This document shows, piece by piece, positions 1-10,372 of a DNA stretch of 64,000 nt. The DNA comes from Drosophila pseudoobscura (Eukaryota; Arthropoda; Insecta; Diptera; Drosophilidae). A program made the position numbers and the translations under genes. Below the pieces are notes generated by a model. It saw nothing but the letters and a program-made list of their open reading frames with translations. It had not been told where the DNA came from and did no database searches. How positions within the stretch are numbered: the stretch's first letter is position 1; every line of letters begins with the position of its first letter. The stretch covers positions 19,673,501-19,737,500 of the forward strand of contig NC_046680.1 in assembly GCF_009870125.1 (NCBI RefSeq), read 5' to 3'.

Positions 1-2230
1 TTCCAGCAGCCAACAGACACTCCCCATCCGCAGAGTACTCAATGGTAGAGAAGTAACTGAAATCGTAATTGATTCAAATTGAAACTTGAACGATTTCGAT
101 TGCTACAAGGACTCACTTGGCTTGGGCATTCTTCTTGGCTGTTATCACATCGGTTTCCATGCGACCGCTGCTCAGATCATTGCGTCCCTCTATGCTGGTC
201 ACTTGACTAGCAGATTTGATGTCAAAAATGGTTATGTTACCGCTCAATGTGGCCACAGCAATCTGAATAGGAGAGTATTGTAGTATGATCTAGGTGCGGC
301 ATATCTTTCGCTCTCACCTCTTCACCGCTGGGACTGAATGTCACATTTGTGACATCTGAGACAGCATCAATGGTTTCATGCTCGCTATTGCTTTCCAGGC
401 AGTTCCAAATCTTGATTGTCTTGTCCCAAGAACCCGAAACCAGAGTGGAAGATGTGGCTACTGGCGAGAAAGCCAACGAGACCACTGGACCCTCATGGCC
501 GCTGATGATCTCTAGAAGTTTGCCCGTTTTCACCGACCAAAGGAATATGTCGAAGATATCCTGCCCGCCTGCTACTACTAGCTCGCCGGAATAGTCCACT
601 GCAACGCAGGAAAATTGAGCGGGATTCGGTGAGGTAAAGGTCCTAAAGTTTCGATATCTATACGAAAATCAACATATGTTAGATATCGTCTTCTGTAAGA
701 ACTGTACGGTGTAAAACCTACCTGATGACATCAAAAGCACGCACTGTGCCATCCAGGGAGCTGCTGACCAAAAACTTCTTGTTCCTACTGAACTGAATGC
801 CAGTCACACCGCTGGTGTGCTCACTGAAGGTGACGAAGCAGAAGCTGCTTTGGGTGTTCCACAGCTTCACCTTGGAGTCCTCACCGCCAGTGGCAATGTA
901 CTGGCCATCTGAAGAGTAAGCAATGCAGGTCATCTCGCTGCTGTGGCCCTGTTGTTTCATAATATACTGCTCGCTTTGCCATTCCCAGACCAATAGTTGT
1001 CCGATCTCACGCGACGCCAAGGCCACCCAATCACCAGTGCAGTTGAATATCGCCGCCGAGATGGGATAGTCGGAAATGCTCAGCGAATGAATCATGTTCA
1101 CATCGGGTAACTCATAGAGGTAGAATGCTCCGGTGCTAAAGGCCACGACCAAGACCTTAGTGCGCCTGTTATAGTTGGCTGCCGTCAACTGGACATCCCT
1201 TTGCTCTTTGCGGGGTTCATCAGCCAGATAGTGTCGGGCCAGCTTTTTATAAAAGAAGGGATGCATCTTCTTAACTGCCTCGTCCTTCAGTTCATTCACA
1301 TCGAGGGCGATAGCTGCCGAGTCTTCTTTTAAAGCCTGCTTCTCTACCACGTTTTCTACATCGTCTTCGGATTCATTGTCCGAGTCCTTTTGCTCCAGCT
1401 TCCTGCTTTTTGGAGCTTGCACCTCGGGTTTCTCTGGATCCTCCAAATCCGATGGGGCCAAGCTGCATTCCCACAAACAAAGCTGTCCATTCCGACTAAT
1501 TGTGTTGAGATGCAAGCTATTGGCTTCGAAGAAGCAGGATACAATGCCATCCGTGTGCCCAGTTAAGTTGTAAGTGCGGAAATTCGTTGTGTAGTTGATA
1601 GCGCAGATCTTTGTCGAGCTGTCACGACAGCCAATGGCCAGTAGCCGCGAATCTGAAGACCAATCCAGCCAGGTAACATCATCATAGCCACCGAGGAAGC
1701 TCCGTTTCAGCACGAACGGGTTGTACTCTCCGGTTATTTCTCCTGGTGCGCAGAAGATGAGCACCAAATTCTCACGCGCCACGGCAAAATATTTTCCATC
1801 GGGACTGAAGCAGATGCACTGCACGCCAGTTTGGAATTTGTGTCTGTGTATCACCGTGCAGGACACCATGCTGATGAGTTGAGCATCGCCCTGCTCGTTA
1901 ACAGCGATCAGCAGGCTTCCATCCGGAGAAAGCGCAATGTTTGTGTAATTATAGCGCGACTCCAACGAAAGGGTGCGCGATTTGTTGCTGATGGGATGGT
2001 TAAGGGTAATGTAATTCGGTTGGCTATTAAATTCTTGCAACCTACTTTTTCAAATCGTGCACCGTTATCCGATTGCCCACGGGACTAATAACTGAATTGC
2101 CATCCGGCGAGAAGACCAAATTACCATTGCGATAAATTGTCCCCAACAAGTTGGAAAACTATAACAGCAGAGGTTGGGGGTTAAGTGCTCTATACAGGTT
2201 ATAGCAACTTACTTTGTACGAAAACTTCAT
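1..2230 (-). CDS. PWP2: PWP2 homologue, U3 snoRNP / SSU processome WD40 protein (3' end off window)
   Basis: PWP2 is a WD40 scaffold of the UTP-B subcomplex of the small-subunit processome and acts in the nucleolus in 18S pre-rRNA processing. The exons, in minus-strand order, are 2213-2230, 2046-2158, 722-1987, 318-657, 117-262 and 1-56 (continuing off the window). All five introns are 53-65 bp, have GT..AG ends and keep phase. The protein starts MKFSYK, then FSNLLGTIYRNG and FSPDGNSVISPVGNRITVHD, which is the typical PWP2 N-terminus. About 646 residues are visible, against roughly 920 for the family. WD40 blades recur as FSPDG, SGSWDKTIKIW and TGGEDSKVKLW, and an acidic insert (DNESEDD) lies near residue 225. 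It is divergent with Syf2, with 236 bp between the start codons, and a CACGTG E-box lies in its 5' flank. Identification is confident; the C-terminal part is missing only because the window ends. Confidence 0.93.
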
Positions 2231-2466
2231 TTTGGTGGCTGGTTCCTAGCTAAAAACAAAACAAACCTCGCACGTGTTGGTTGATAAACAGTACATTCGC
2301 ATGTTCGCGCAACTGCTGGCCCTGCCAACTAGTTGCCAGAAAGCTGTTCTGTTGGAGATGCCAACGTGGTTTTACACCAGAGAAGAAAAAGAAGAAAACA
2401 AGGAAAGATAAACAAAGAAAGTCACAAAATTTTAATAATTAAACTAGTTTCACTACAAATTTGACA
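2231..2466. promoter_or_regulatory. Divergent promoter region of PWP2 and Syf2, with a CACGTG E-box
   Basis: This 236-bp gap separates the start codons of two divergent housekeeping genes, so it must hold both promoters and 5' UTRs. There is no TATA box at a credible distance. A perfect CACGTG lies at 2271-2276, 41 bp upstream of the PWP2 start codon. In Drosophila, nucleolar genes often carry this Myc/Max site just downstream of the transcription start. The link to Myc is inference. Confidence 0.5.
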
Positions 2467-3147
2467 ATGGAGCAGAGCAAATCTGCTTCGGACAAACTGG
2501 CAGAACGCAAGGCGCGTCTGCTCGATCTGCACAAGAAACGGCAGGAAGCCCGCACAGACAATCATCAGGAAGTGGTGGCGGAGGACGCCCGTAAAAAACT
2601 GCCCAAAAACTGGGAAGCTCGTAAACGCCAAGCAGAGTGGCTTCTGGCAGATGACAAGGCTCGGGAAGATGCCCAAGCCGCCGGCAAGGACTATGAGCGC
2701 CTGAAGCTGTTGGAGGTGTCCGCCATCGATGCCGAACGCATCGAAAAGAAGAAAAAACGCAAGGACAACCCCGACCTAGGCTTCTCCACGTATGAGGCAC
2801 AAACAGCAAGGCAATACAGCCGCCTGGTCAAAGGTATGCCCGCACGAGACATGGAAAAGTATGAGAAACAAAAGGCCGAGCTCGGAGAGGCCTTCTACGG
2901 AGGTCCACACACAACATTGCATGCCCTGACAAAAGACACTCCTGCAGCCATCAACAAAATGGTCAACGATCTGGACCAGCAAATAGAACGCAGAAAGAAG
3001 TACTCGAGAAGGCGCATATACAACGACGACGCTGATGTGGACTTCATTAACGAGCGCAACTCCAAGTTCAACAAGAAGCTGGACCGTTTCTATGGCGAGC
3101 ACACTGCAGAGATCAAACAAAATCTGGAGCGTGGCACAGCTATATAG
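2467..3147 (+). CDS. Syf2: Syf2-like pre-mRNA splicing factor
   Basis: This intronless gene encodes 226 residues. SYF2 is a small, highly charged, coiled-coil subunit of the Prp19-associated (NTC) part of the spliceosome, acting in the nucleus. The visible hallmarks are the N-terminal KLAERKARLLDLHKKRQEAR helix, the LPKNWEARKRQAEWLL block, DYERLKLLEVSAIDAE, and the C-terminal RRRIYNDDADVDFINERN with KFNKKLDRFYGEHTAEIK. Length and order fit the whole family, so the gene looks complete. The start at 2467 is the first ATG and lies two codons inside the open frame, preceded by ACA. An AATAAA polyadenylation signal lies at 3200-3205, 53 bp after the stop. It is divergent with PWP2 and sits upstream of a repeat array. 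Confidence 0.95.
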   Translation: MEQSKSASDKLAERKARLLDLHKKRQEARTDNHQEVVAEDARKKLPKNWEARKRQAEWLLADDKAREDAQAAGKDYERLKLLEVSAIDAERIEKKKKRKDNPDLGFSTYEAQTARQYSRLVKGMPARDMEKYEKQKAELGEAFYGGPHTTLHALTKDTPAAINKMVNDLDQQIERRKKYSRRRIYNDDADVDFINERNSKFNKKLDRFYGEHTAEIKQNLERGTAI

Positions 3148-3199
3148 GCTTAAGGCAGCAAACCACTCTACAATCTTAGTTTTAATTTATATGAAATCC

Positions 3200-3205
3200 A
3201 ATAAA
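3200..3205 (+). terminator. Polyadenylation signal of Syf2
   Basis: AATAAA lies 53 bp downstream of the Syf2 stop codon, a normal 3' UTR length for a compact Drosophila gene. Confidence 0.6.
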
Positions 3206-3234
3206 AGGAAGTATTTCGAATAGACCAGTTAAGT

Positions 3235-4430
3235 AGAAAATTGATTAATCAATCATATAAAATTATCTGGGCTAAACTGAGAGATCTATATAGCTGGGAA
3301 TATTCGACGGAAGAAAGAATAATCAAGAACTAGTCGTCATAACCGGTTGACAACAATGATTCCCATTCCATGCACACATACCCTGGGAGAATGGATGTTA
3401 TAGAATTGAGAAAATGTTTGTCATCCAAGACTCCGTAGGTATCAGGATCGAGAGAAATATACACAAGATACTAATAATGTACTTGAATATGTCTAAGGAA
3501 TATCAATTTGAGAAAAGGTCTTTATAAATCACGTTTCATCTTCATATAAAATTAACAAAATAGGGTATACAAAGGCCTACACGCAACATAGTGACTCTTT
3601 TTTTGTTGGACTTTTTCGTTCAAACCTTTTTTACAATAAATACAATAAAAGCAAGGATTAAAAACTATCCAATCTTGTAGAAAATTGATTCATTAATCGT
3701 ATAAAATTAAATGGGCATTGCTGAGAGATTTAGTTTGACGGCATTATTCAATGGAATATCAAAATTGAGCAATATGAACGAATTTCCTTTTTCGTTTGTT
3801 TTGATTGACCTATTTCGCTACTTGTTTTTTGTTTGACTTATTTCGCTAAAACCTCTTTTTACGCAAAATGCAATAAATGCAAGTGTTTAAAATAAGCCAG
3901 TCAAGTTCAGAATAGTTTAATTAATCGGATAAAATTATGTGGGCACGGCTCAATGTTCTATATAGCTGGGAATATTCGACGGAAGAAATAATAACCAGGA
4001 ATTAATCGTCATAACCGGTTGACAACAATGAGTCCCATTCCATGCATACATACCCTGGGGGAAATGGATGTTATAGAATTGTGAATATGTTTGTCATCCC
4101 AGGCAAAAACAATTTATTTTCAATATATTTTAGTATTATTTTCAATATTTCAACGATATTTTGAAGCTTATTGTCTTCTTGTAGGGACCAAGAATAGGTA
4201 TCAGGATCGAGATATATATACAAAACACTCATCATATACATAAATATGTCTAGAAAATGTCAATTTGAGAAAAGGTCTTTATTAGTTACGTTTTATCTTC
4301 ATATCAATATTGATACTTTCATATAAAATTAACAAAATAGGGTATACAAAGGCCTATACTACGGCTTACACGCAATATAGCGACTCTTTTTTTGTTGAAC
4401 TTTTTCGTTTAAATTAAGTTTCCTTGTATC
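3235..4430 (-). repeat. Tandem-like array of an unnamed AT-rich repeat (two main units plus a partial)
   Basis: Two long direct copies lie at about 3240-3630 and 3915-4420, with a partial copy near 3640-3800. Shared blocks in the same order are AAATTGATT/AATTAATC, GAATATTCGACGGAAGAAA, AACCGGTTGACAACAATGA, ATGGATGTTATAGAATTG, GGTATCAGGATCGAGA, CAATTTGAGAAAAGGTCTTT and AAATTAACAAAATAGGG. The second copy has about 95 bp inserted near 4100-4195. The reverse complement of the same blocks recurs at 6.1-6.7 kb. No open frame is encoded. It fills the gap between Syf2 and Lsm10. I do not recognise it as a named element. Confidence 0.75.
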
Positions 4431-4451
4431 CTTGCAGCAAATTCTATAAAA

Positions 4452-4895
4452 ATGCAGAAATTTAGTTCACAAGAAAAGTATTTAATTGCCAACACTCTCA
4501 ACTGTTGGCCTGTGATGCTGCAAGGACACTCTGTGCTGATGGACCTACGAAATGAGACTTCTGTGGCTGGAGTTGTCGATATAGCCGACGGACACATGAC
4601 TTGTGAGCTCTCAAATGCCGTTCTCATTGATCGCAATGGCGGGCAACATCCTTTCGACAATTTTATGGTTCGAAATCGCATGATCCGGCAAATTCACATC
4701 CCGACGGACATTGATGTGGCGCAAGAGCTACGCCAGGCAATGGAACATGGTGTCTTGCGAAGAAATCGTGTGGACGGAAGGAATACCAAGCGCACCTTTA
4801 AGCAGAAGCGAGCCGAGATTAGACACAAGGAGACTCTAGAGATGATAGCCCAACAGAGATCCGAAAAAGAACAAAACCAATCTAATATTCAATGA
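4452..4895 (+). CDS. Lsm10: Lsm10, U7 snRNP-specific Sm-like protein
   Basis: This intronless gene encodes 147 residues. LSm10 replaces SmD1 in the U7 snRNP ring, which directs 3'-end processing of replication-dependent histone mRNAs in the nucleus. The Sm fold is visible. Sm1 covers roughly residues 22-60 (GHSVLMDLRNETSVAG, DGHMTCELSNAVLIDRNG). Sm2 is MVRNRMIRQIHIP at about residues 74-86. A basic C-terminal tail (RNTKRTFKQKRAEIRHKE) follows. The MIRQIHIP motif in place of the usual IRGNNI of SmD1 supports LSm10 over a canonical Sm protein. The start at 4452 has a good context (AAAAATG). An ATTAAA at 4903-4908 is the likely poly(A) signal. It converges with Prosbeta5 with only 108 bp between the stop codons. 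An alternative call would be another divergent Sm protein. Confidence 0.85.
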   Translation: MQKFSSQEKYLIANTLNCWPVMLQGHSVLMDLRNETSVAGVVDIADGHMTCELSNAVLIDRNGGQHPFDNFMVRNRMIRQIHIPTDIDVAQELRQAMEHGVLRRNRVDGRNTKRTFKQKRAEIRHKETLEMIAQQRSEKEQNQSNIQ

Positions 4896-5003
4896 AAAGC
4901 CTATTAAACATTTATTCCCGCTTGTTTTTATTATTATTTTCCAATAGTGTACAAACTTCGTTCGACTGGATGATTATATTCTCCTACAGTTCCAAAACTC
5001 TCT

Positions 5004-5904
5004 TTATTGAGCCTCCTTCTCACTCTTGAACTTGTAGTGCAGCTCCATGCAGTCTGTGTTGGAAACATTGATCCATCCAGTTGGGGTCATGTGGTAGACT
5101 CGGATGATTCCACCAGAGTAAGCATCTCTGAAAGTGGCATGGTAAATGGCACGCTGGCCCAGATCTTGCGCCTCCTTATCCTGCAAGTCCCAGCGGTAAC
5201 CAGAGTCGAGCACGCCATAAGCGAACAAAGAGCCACTGCCGACGGAGAATAGATTTCCAGGCGTGCGGGAACCTTCAGAGTCCACATAGTAAAGGCCGGG
5301 ACCACGCTTATCATAACCAGCCAGCATCATGCCCATGCTGAGACCCATTCCTTTGTACTCGTGGGCAATGTTTGCCATGATCTTGCTGGCTGCGGCTACC
5401 GAGATGCGTTCCTTGTTGCGCAGCTCGTGCAAGCGGCATTCCTTGGACAGGACACGATCCCAGTAAACACAATCGGCAGCACCACCGGCCAAAGTTCCCA
5501 GCAGAAAGTCGTTGATTTCCACAATCTTTTTCATTGTCTGCGAGCCAATGTACTGGCCTCCAGTGGCGCGTGAATCAACAGCCAAAATTACGCCTCCTTG
5601 GTACTTGAAACCAAGGGTTGTGGTGCCATGATCGAAATCTATTTTGATGCCGGTTTTACCAGAATTTGCTTGAATTTGATTCAAATTGAGCATAGGCTGC
5701 AAAGATACAAGAAAATATAAATTACCTTCTGTGTAAGCGAGTAATTTTTGCTCTCACATTCTCGAATGGCGGAGCAGCCAATGTGTAGGGGTTCGCCAAG
5801 TTGCATGAAAATGTCTTCAAGTCTTCATTTGCATCGGCCGAAGTCCAGGCAGTGGGCTTCATGTACGAAGCATTGGAGATTTTACAAATTTCAGCCAATG
5901 CCAT
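5004..5904 (-). CDS. Prosbeta5: Proteasome subunit beta type-5 (chymotrypsin-like catalytic subunit)
   Basis: Exons are 5758-5904 and 5004-5696, joined over a 61-bp intron, giving 279 residues. This is the chymotrypsin-like active subunit of the 20S proteasome core. A propeptide of about 73 residues ends at HG, followed by the mature N-terminus TTTLGF with the nucleophile Thr at residue 74. Asp90 and Lys106 correspond to the family's catalytic Asp17 and Lys33. The [10 protein letters not shown] and [15 protein letters not shown] blocks are typical of beta5. The stop codon itself overlaps an AATAAA on the coding strand (5003-5008). A second AATAAA at 4927-4932 gives a more ordinary 3' UTR. A Motif 1 core-promoter element lies about 70 bp upstream of the start codon. 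Confidence 0.96.
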
Positions 5905-5970
5905 TGTTGCTTGTAATTTTTTTTTAATTTTTTAAAAATTAAATTCAATGATGACAAACAAAAATGAGCT

Positions 5971-5980
5971 CAGTGTGACC
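5971..5980 (-). promoter_or_regulatory. Ohler Motif 1 core-promoter element of Prosbeta5
   Basis: On the minus strand this reads GGTCACACTG, an exact match to the core of Motif 1 (YGGTCACACTR), bound by M1BP at TATA-less housekeeping promoters. Its distance from the start codon, 66-76 bp, fits a start site here. A GGTATATTT-rich repeat block begins just behind it at about 5990. Confidence 0.75.
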
Positions 5981-5987
5981 GCTTTTC

Positions 5988-6486
5988 AATAAAATATACC
6001 GTCCGGCCCTCAGAAATATACCAAAATATACCGTCTTACATTAAAAATATACGGTAAATATACTGACGAAATGAAGTTCTTTTTACATATTCCTCGTTTT
6101 TTATCTTCCGTGGAATATTACTAGCTATATAGAATATTTAGCCATGCCCACATAATTTTAGCCCATTGATGAATCAATTTTCTACACAATTGGTTAGTTT
6201 GTAATCCTTGCTTTTATTGTATTTTGGCTAAAACAAGGTCGCAATGTTGCTGGTATTTGAAGACATGATGCGTGTATAGGCTTTTGTGCACCCTATTTCG
6301 TTAATTTTATATGTAGATCAAACGTAATTTATTAAGACCTTTTCTCAAATTGGTATTCTTTAGACATATTCAAGTACTTTATTAGTATCTTGTATATATT
6401 TATGTCGATCCTGATACCTACTGAGCCTTATAAGACAAACGTATTCACAATTCTATAACATTCATTTCCCCCAGGGTATTCATTAG
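5988..6486 (+). repeat. Repeat copy: promoter-motif block followed by the array repeat
   Basis: It opens with ATACCGTCCGGCCCTCAG, then tandem ATACC/ATATACC words (Motif 6, GGTATATTT, on the minus strand) to about 6062. Next come GGAATATTACTAGCTATATAG (split by the array's own variation) and GAATCAATTTTCTAC. It then carries the same blocks as the 3.2-4.4 kb array: CCTTTTCTCAAATTG, TCGATCCTGATACC and CAATTCTATAACATTC, ending CCCCCAGGGTATTC. It sits directly behind the Prosbeta5 Motif 1 site, between that gene and dgo. Confidence 0.7.
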
Positions 6487-6496
6487 AGGTGTGACC

Positions 6497-6730
6497 CAAT
6501 AAATTATACCGTCCGACCCTCAGAAATATACCAAAATATACCGTAAATATACTGACGAATTCGAGTTCTACTGTACATAGTCCTCGTTTTTCATATTCCG
6601 TCGAATATTACTAGCTATATAGAATATTTAGCCATGCCCACATAATTTAATCCAATTAATGCATCAATTTTCTACACAATTGGTTAGTGTTTAGTCATTG
6701 CTTTTATTGCATTTCTATATAACGTCGAAA
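6497..6730 (+). repeat. Second adjacent copy of the promoter-motif repeat
   Basis: Starting at about 6505, ATACCGTCCGACCCTCAG, AAATATACCAAAATATACC and ATATTCCGTCGAATATTACT repeat the first half of the preceding copy in the same orientation, ending near ATTGCTTTTATTGCATTT. The head-to-tail arrangement makes this a short tandem array. A GGTGTGACC word at 6488-6496 sits at its edge and resembles Motif 1 with one mismatch. Confidence 0.65.
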
Positions 6731-7439
6731 ATAAAATTTATGAAATTATACCATTATATACCGATATATCGTCATATCGTACGATATGAACTATCTATAA
6801 GCCTGAATGAGGCGATATGGCCACTCTTGGATAAACCTGTTGCCAATTTTGCCCGAATGGCTTTCTTCTTGTAGTTTCTTTTAGGCCTGGCTTAGCCAAA
6901 TTATCTCCCTGGGCGTTCCATATAACGTAGGCAAAATAGTGCAAAAAACGGAATTGGAAATCTGATTGAACAGAAGCATGTGCGCATGCGTCCTAGCTGA
7001 CACGAATAGTGTGTAAACAAGGGCGCGCAGTTTAGAATTCAAGTTAAAGTGGATCGGATCGCAATTGTGGCAAGACGCAGTTTCAAGTTGGCTTTAACCT
7101 GAGGATTAAGTGAAATGTAGTCGCTCCGGATATAAATGTAATTCTATCGTCGAGTTCTTGCAAGTGCCAAGAAAGAAAATTCTTGGATCGAGTTGAAACA
7201 AGTTGTGTGTTTGATAGGGTTCTTAAAACGGTTTTACAAACGAGTATTTTGATTTGAAATTGTAATTACTACGTGTACGCCATTACGTACTCGTACATGG
7301 GACACATACAAGCAAACACTTGTATGTAATCGCACAATTGACAGTCTTGATGTCTGGCTCCGACAAGATCAATGGTCAATGGCCACAGCCATCTGAGGTA
7401 GTTTAATTCGAGTAGTTGTGTCTTGATTTCCTGAAGACG
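6731..7439 (+). other. dgo upstream region and 5' UTR, with a short upstream ORF
   Basis: No conserved coding frame is seen. A short ORF at 7350-7406 encodes 18 codons starting MSGSDKINGQ and ending in a stop, upstream of the dgo start. Its last codons contain a GAG|GTAGTT word that could be a donor, but the intron this would create before 7440 is only about 40 bp. The transcription start was not located. Confidence 0.4.
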
Positions 7440-10372
7440 ATGCAGCATGGATCGACCCGCATTCAGAAACAGGAAGCTCTGCCAAACGCAATTTCTGGGG
7501 TGAGTTCAGCAACGTCCAAGTTGTGTGGCGCTTAACCCTTGAACATTTCAGCCCGACTCCAGCAACTGGACAGCCCTGCATGAGGCAGTGGTCGCAGGGG
7601 ACGACCGGCGCTTGGAGGTTCTCCTGTCCACCAATGCAGACCGCATGGCCAAGGAGTCAAGTCTCGGGAACACGCCACTCCATGAGGCGGCCAGTCGAGG
7701 CTTCAGTCGCTGTGTTAAACTGATTTGCGCACCCCCACCCGCAGCCAAGGGGCAGCCCAAAGAGAAGAGCAGGCTCAAGGCAAGGGTGGCCAACACAATT
7801 GAAGCCCTACACAATAGCACGTTGGGGGTTGTCAACCACGAGGGTCTGTCGGCCCTGCACTTGGCTGCCCAGAACGGGCACAATCAGAGCTCCAGGGAGC
7901 TGCTGATGTCTGGAGCCGATCCTGATGTGCAGAACAATGTAAGCGAGACGGTTCGTTTGTAATTATTTACCAGCTGTAATATGTTTCACATCGGCTTTAC
8001 AGTATGGCGACACGCCCTTGCACACAGCCTGCCGCTATGGGCATGCCGGGGTCACACGGATTTTGCTCTCGGCCTTGTGCGATCCCAACAAGACGAACCT
8101 AAACGGAGACACCGCTTTGCACATCACCTGCGCCATGGGCCGAAGAAAGTTAACCAGAATTCTTCTCGAGGCTGATGCTCGCTTGGGAATCAAAAACGCT
8201 CAAGGCGATTGCCCAATGCACATTGCCATCAGAAAGAACTATCGCGAAATAATTGAGATATTGAATACACCGAAGAAAATCCGAAACCGCAAAGAAAAGC
8301 ACAAGGAGGGCAGCAGGTCCGACAAGGATAGGGATAGGGATGTAGTGGATAAGGGCATTAATTGGTCGCCCTATGGCTGCCACTATTTTCCCGATCCGCG
8401 AGCATTTCCCTCACCAAAGCTGGAAACCCTTCCAAAAGACCCACTGAAGCCGGGCGAGCAATATTTTTTGGATCTAGCCGGGCACATACACAAGGGGCCC
8501 GTGAGCGTGGGCAACACCTGCTACTGTGGTCCCTTCTTTCGTCACATTGAAAACAAACTTAACTGCAACCGCAAGAGCCTGAAGAAGTACGTGAACAAGA
8601 CTAAGGAGCGTTTGGGTCACAAGGTCCAAGCCTTGGCCATTAAGACAAATGACCAGATAGAGCAGCTAACGAGAACAATGATCGAGGATCGGCTGCGCTG
8701 CGAGAACAAGAGGCAGCATCTCAACGAGTTTCTGCGAAGAGGTGAGCCCATGCGATCCACATACGATAACCAAAACAAAAGTTCAAGGATCGAGCGGACA
8801 CTTTCGCGTTGTCGAAGCCTGGAACTGCTCGAGCTAGAGAAAAATTATGAAACTGGCAGGCTTACCAACTCCAGAAGTGTGGATGTCCTGGAGGATCAGG
8901 CAGTAGAAGCTATTGTTCATCAATCACCCGAAGTAGAGCTCGATAGTGACACAGATGACGACTCGGATGCGGCCAGAGAAGATGCAGCTGTTGATCTGGC
9001 TCCATGCCGGGCGGAGGCCAAAGAGACGGAAAAAGTCGAGCATCTGGAGCATTCGAAGCTCGACGAGTTGAAGCTAGATTTCCTGAAAGTGTCGGAACGA
9101 TTGGGGGTTTTACTGGAGAAAACCACGTTGATTATGGAAAGAGATAGCGAACAGGAGAGCAAACATCAGCTCTCCTCGCTCTCCCCTCCGTATAAACCAA
9201 GTCCGGGAGCCGACTCAGCCCGACTGCAAGAAGACAAGGAGAGTGTAAACAGCCCCAACTTTGATGAGTACACGCACGTGTTACGGCGCTATCCCAACTC
9301 CAGTGAGACGTCAAATCCCTCCCAGAACTCCAACAGTTGGGACTGGCAGGCATCACCGACCGGCAGTCACCCACCCCCAGGCGACTATCACAAATATTAT
9401 CATCGAATCGGCCGAGGAGAGAACATGCTCAACTCCGTGATCAAGGCATTGAGAAAAGACGCCTCCTTCGCAGAGCTGAGCAAGGAGGAAGCTGCCCTTA
9501 ACGAGAGTGTAGACAGAATCTGTGGCGATAAGTTATTGTACAAAGAACAGGCCTGCGAAGTAGCAGCTCTTGGGCAGCCGCACTCCAGCAGTCAGAGAGG
9601 GGTCTCAAATCTAACGAAGAGACAACCGCTCTGTCTGGAGGACAGCTTTCCCACCATACCGAACATGTTCTACTCGAACCCCATTATGGAGTATGCCGAA
9701 GAAGCGGAGATCAGGCAGAATGGCAGCGAGACCGTAAACAAAGTGGAGATCAGAAACAGCGAAATCAAATGCCTCAAAAAGCCCAATGTGGGCCAGGTCA
9801 GAGGCATGGTGGCCCAACTGCAGAGCACAATAGACTCTAATCAACAGCAGGGACAGGAGCAGGACTCACAGCCAGCAACTTTGATGGCCTCGCGATCGCC
9901 GTCCCATCTGAACAACAATTTCCAGCACATTGAAGCTGCCTCGCTGAACCCATCACCAACATATAGCATACCCCACAGAATTGTTCCCCAATTTGGACTC
10001 CCCGACAGACATATTCCAAAGGATGCCTACTTCCATGAGCTGCCACATCGCCCCCAGCCCCCGCCGCCTCAGCCACAACCTCAGCACAGGCGGATCAGCT
10101 CTGGCTACGTACCAAATGGAAATTTCTATCGCAATGAAGAACTCTATGCGGGAAAAGTGCTCACCTCTCCCCAATCCAATATATCTATGAGCGGAGAATA
10201 CGTTAATCGAGCCACCTATAGGCCTCTACAGTCGCCCCATTCCCAAGGACTTGCGACGCCTAACCCCAGCATACATCCGATTGCCTGGCAGAACCGCCTG
10301 CCACCTGACGATATCGATGTGGAGGAATTGTCAGCCATTGGCTTATACAATAATGTCTCGAGTCTGGTTTGA
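7440..10372 (+). CDS. dgo: Diego, ankyrin-repeat planar cell polarity protein (ANKRD6/Diversin family)
   Basis: Exons are 7440-7499, 7552-7938 and 8003-10372, with phase-0 junctions and 52- and 64-bp introns, giving 938 residues. Diego is a core Frizzled planar-polarity factor. It acts at distal apical cell junctions, binds Dishevelled and competes with Prickle. About six ankyrin repeats fill residues 24-270 (WTALHEAVVAGD, GNTPLHEAASRG, LSALHLAAQNGH, GDTPLHTACRYGH, GDTALHITCAMG, GDCPMHIAIRKN). After them comes the conserved Diego/Diversin block INWSPYGCHYFPDP with GNTCYCGPFFRHIENKL. The rest is low-complexity, with a coiled stretch near LDELKLDFLKVSERLGVLLE and a proline/glutamine run (QPPPPQPQPQ). 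The start at 7440 is the first ATG in frame with the repeats. It converges with the DeSI gene. Confidence 0.93.
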
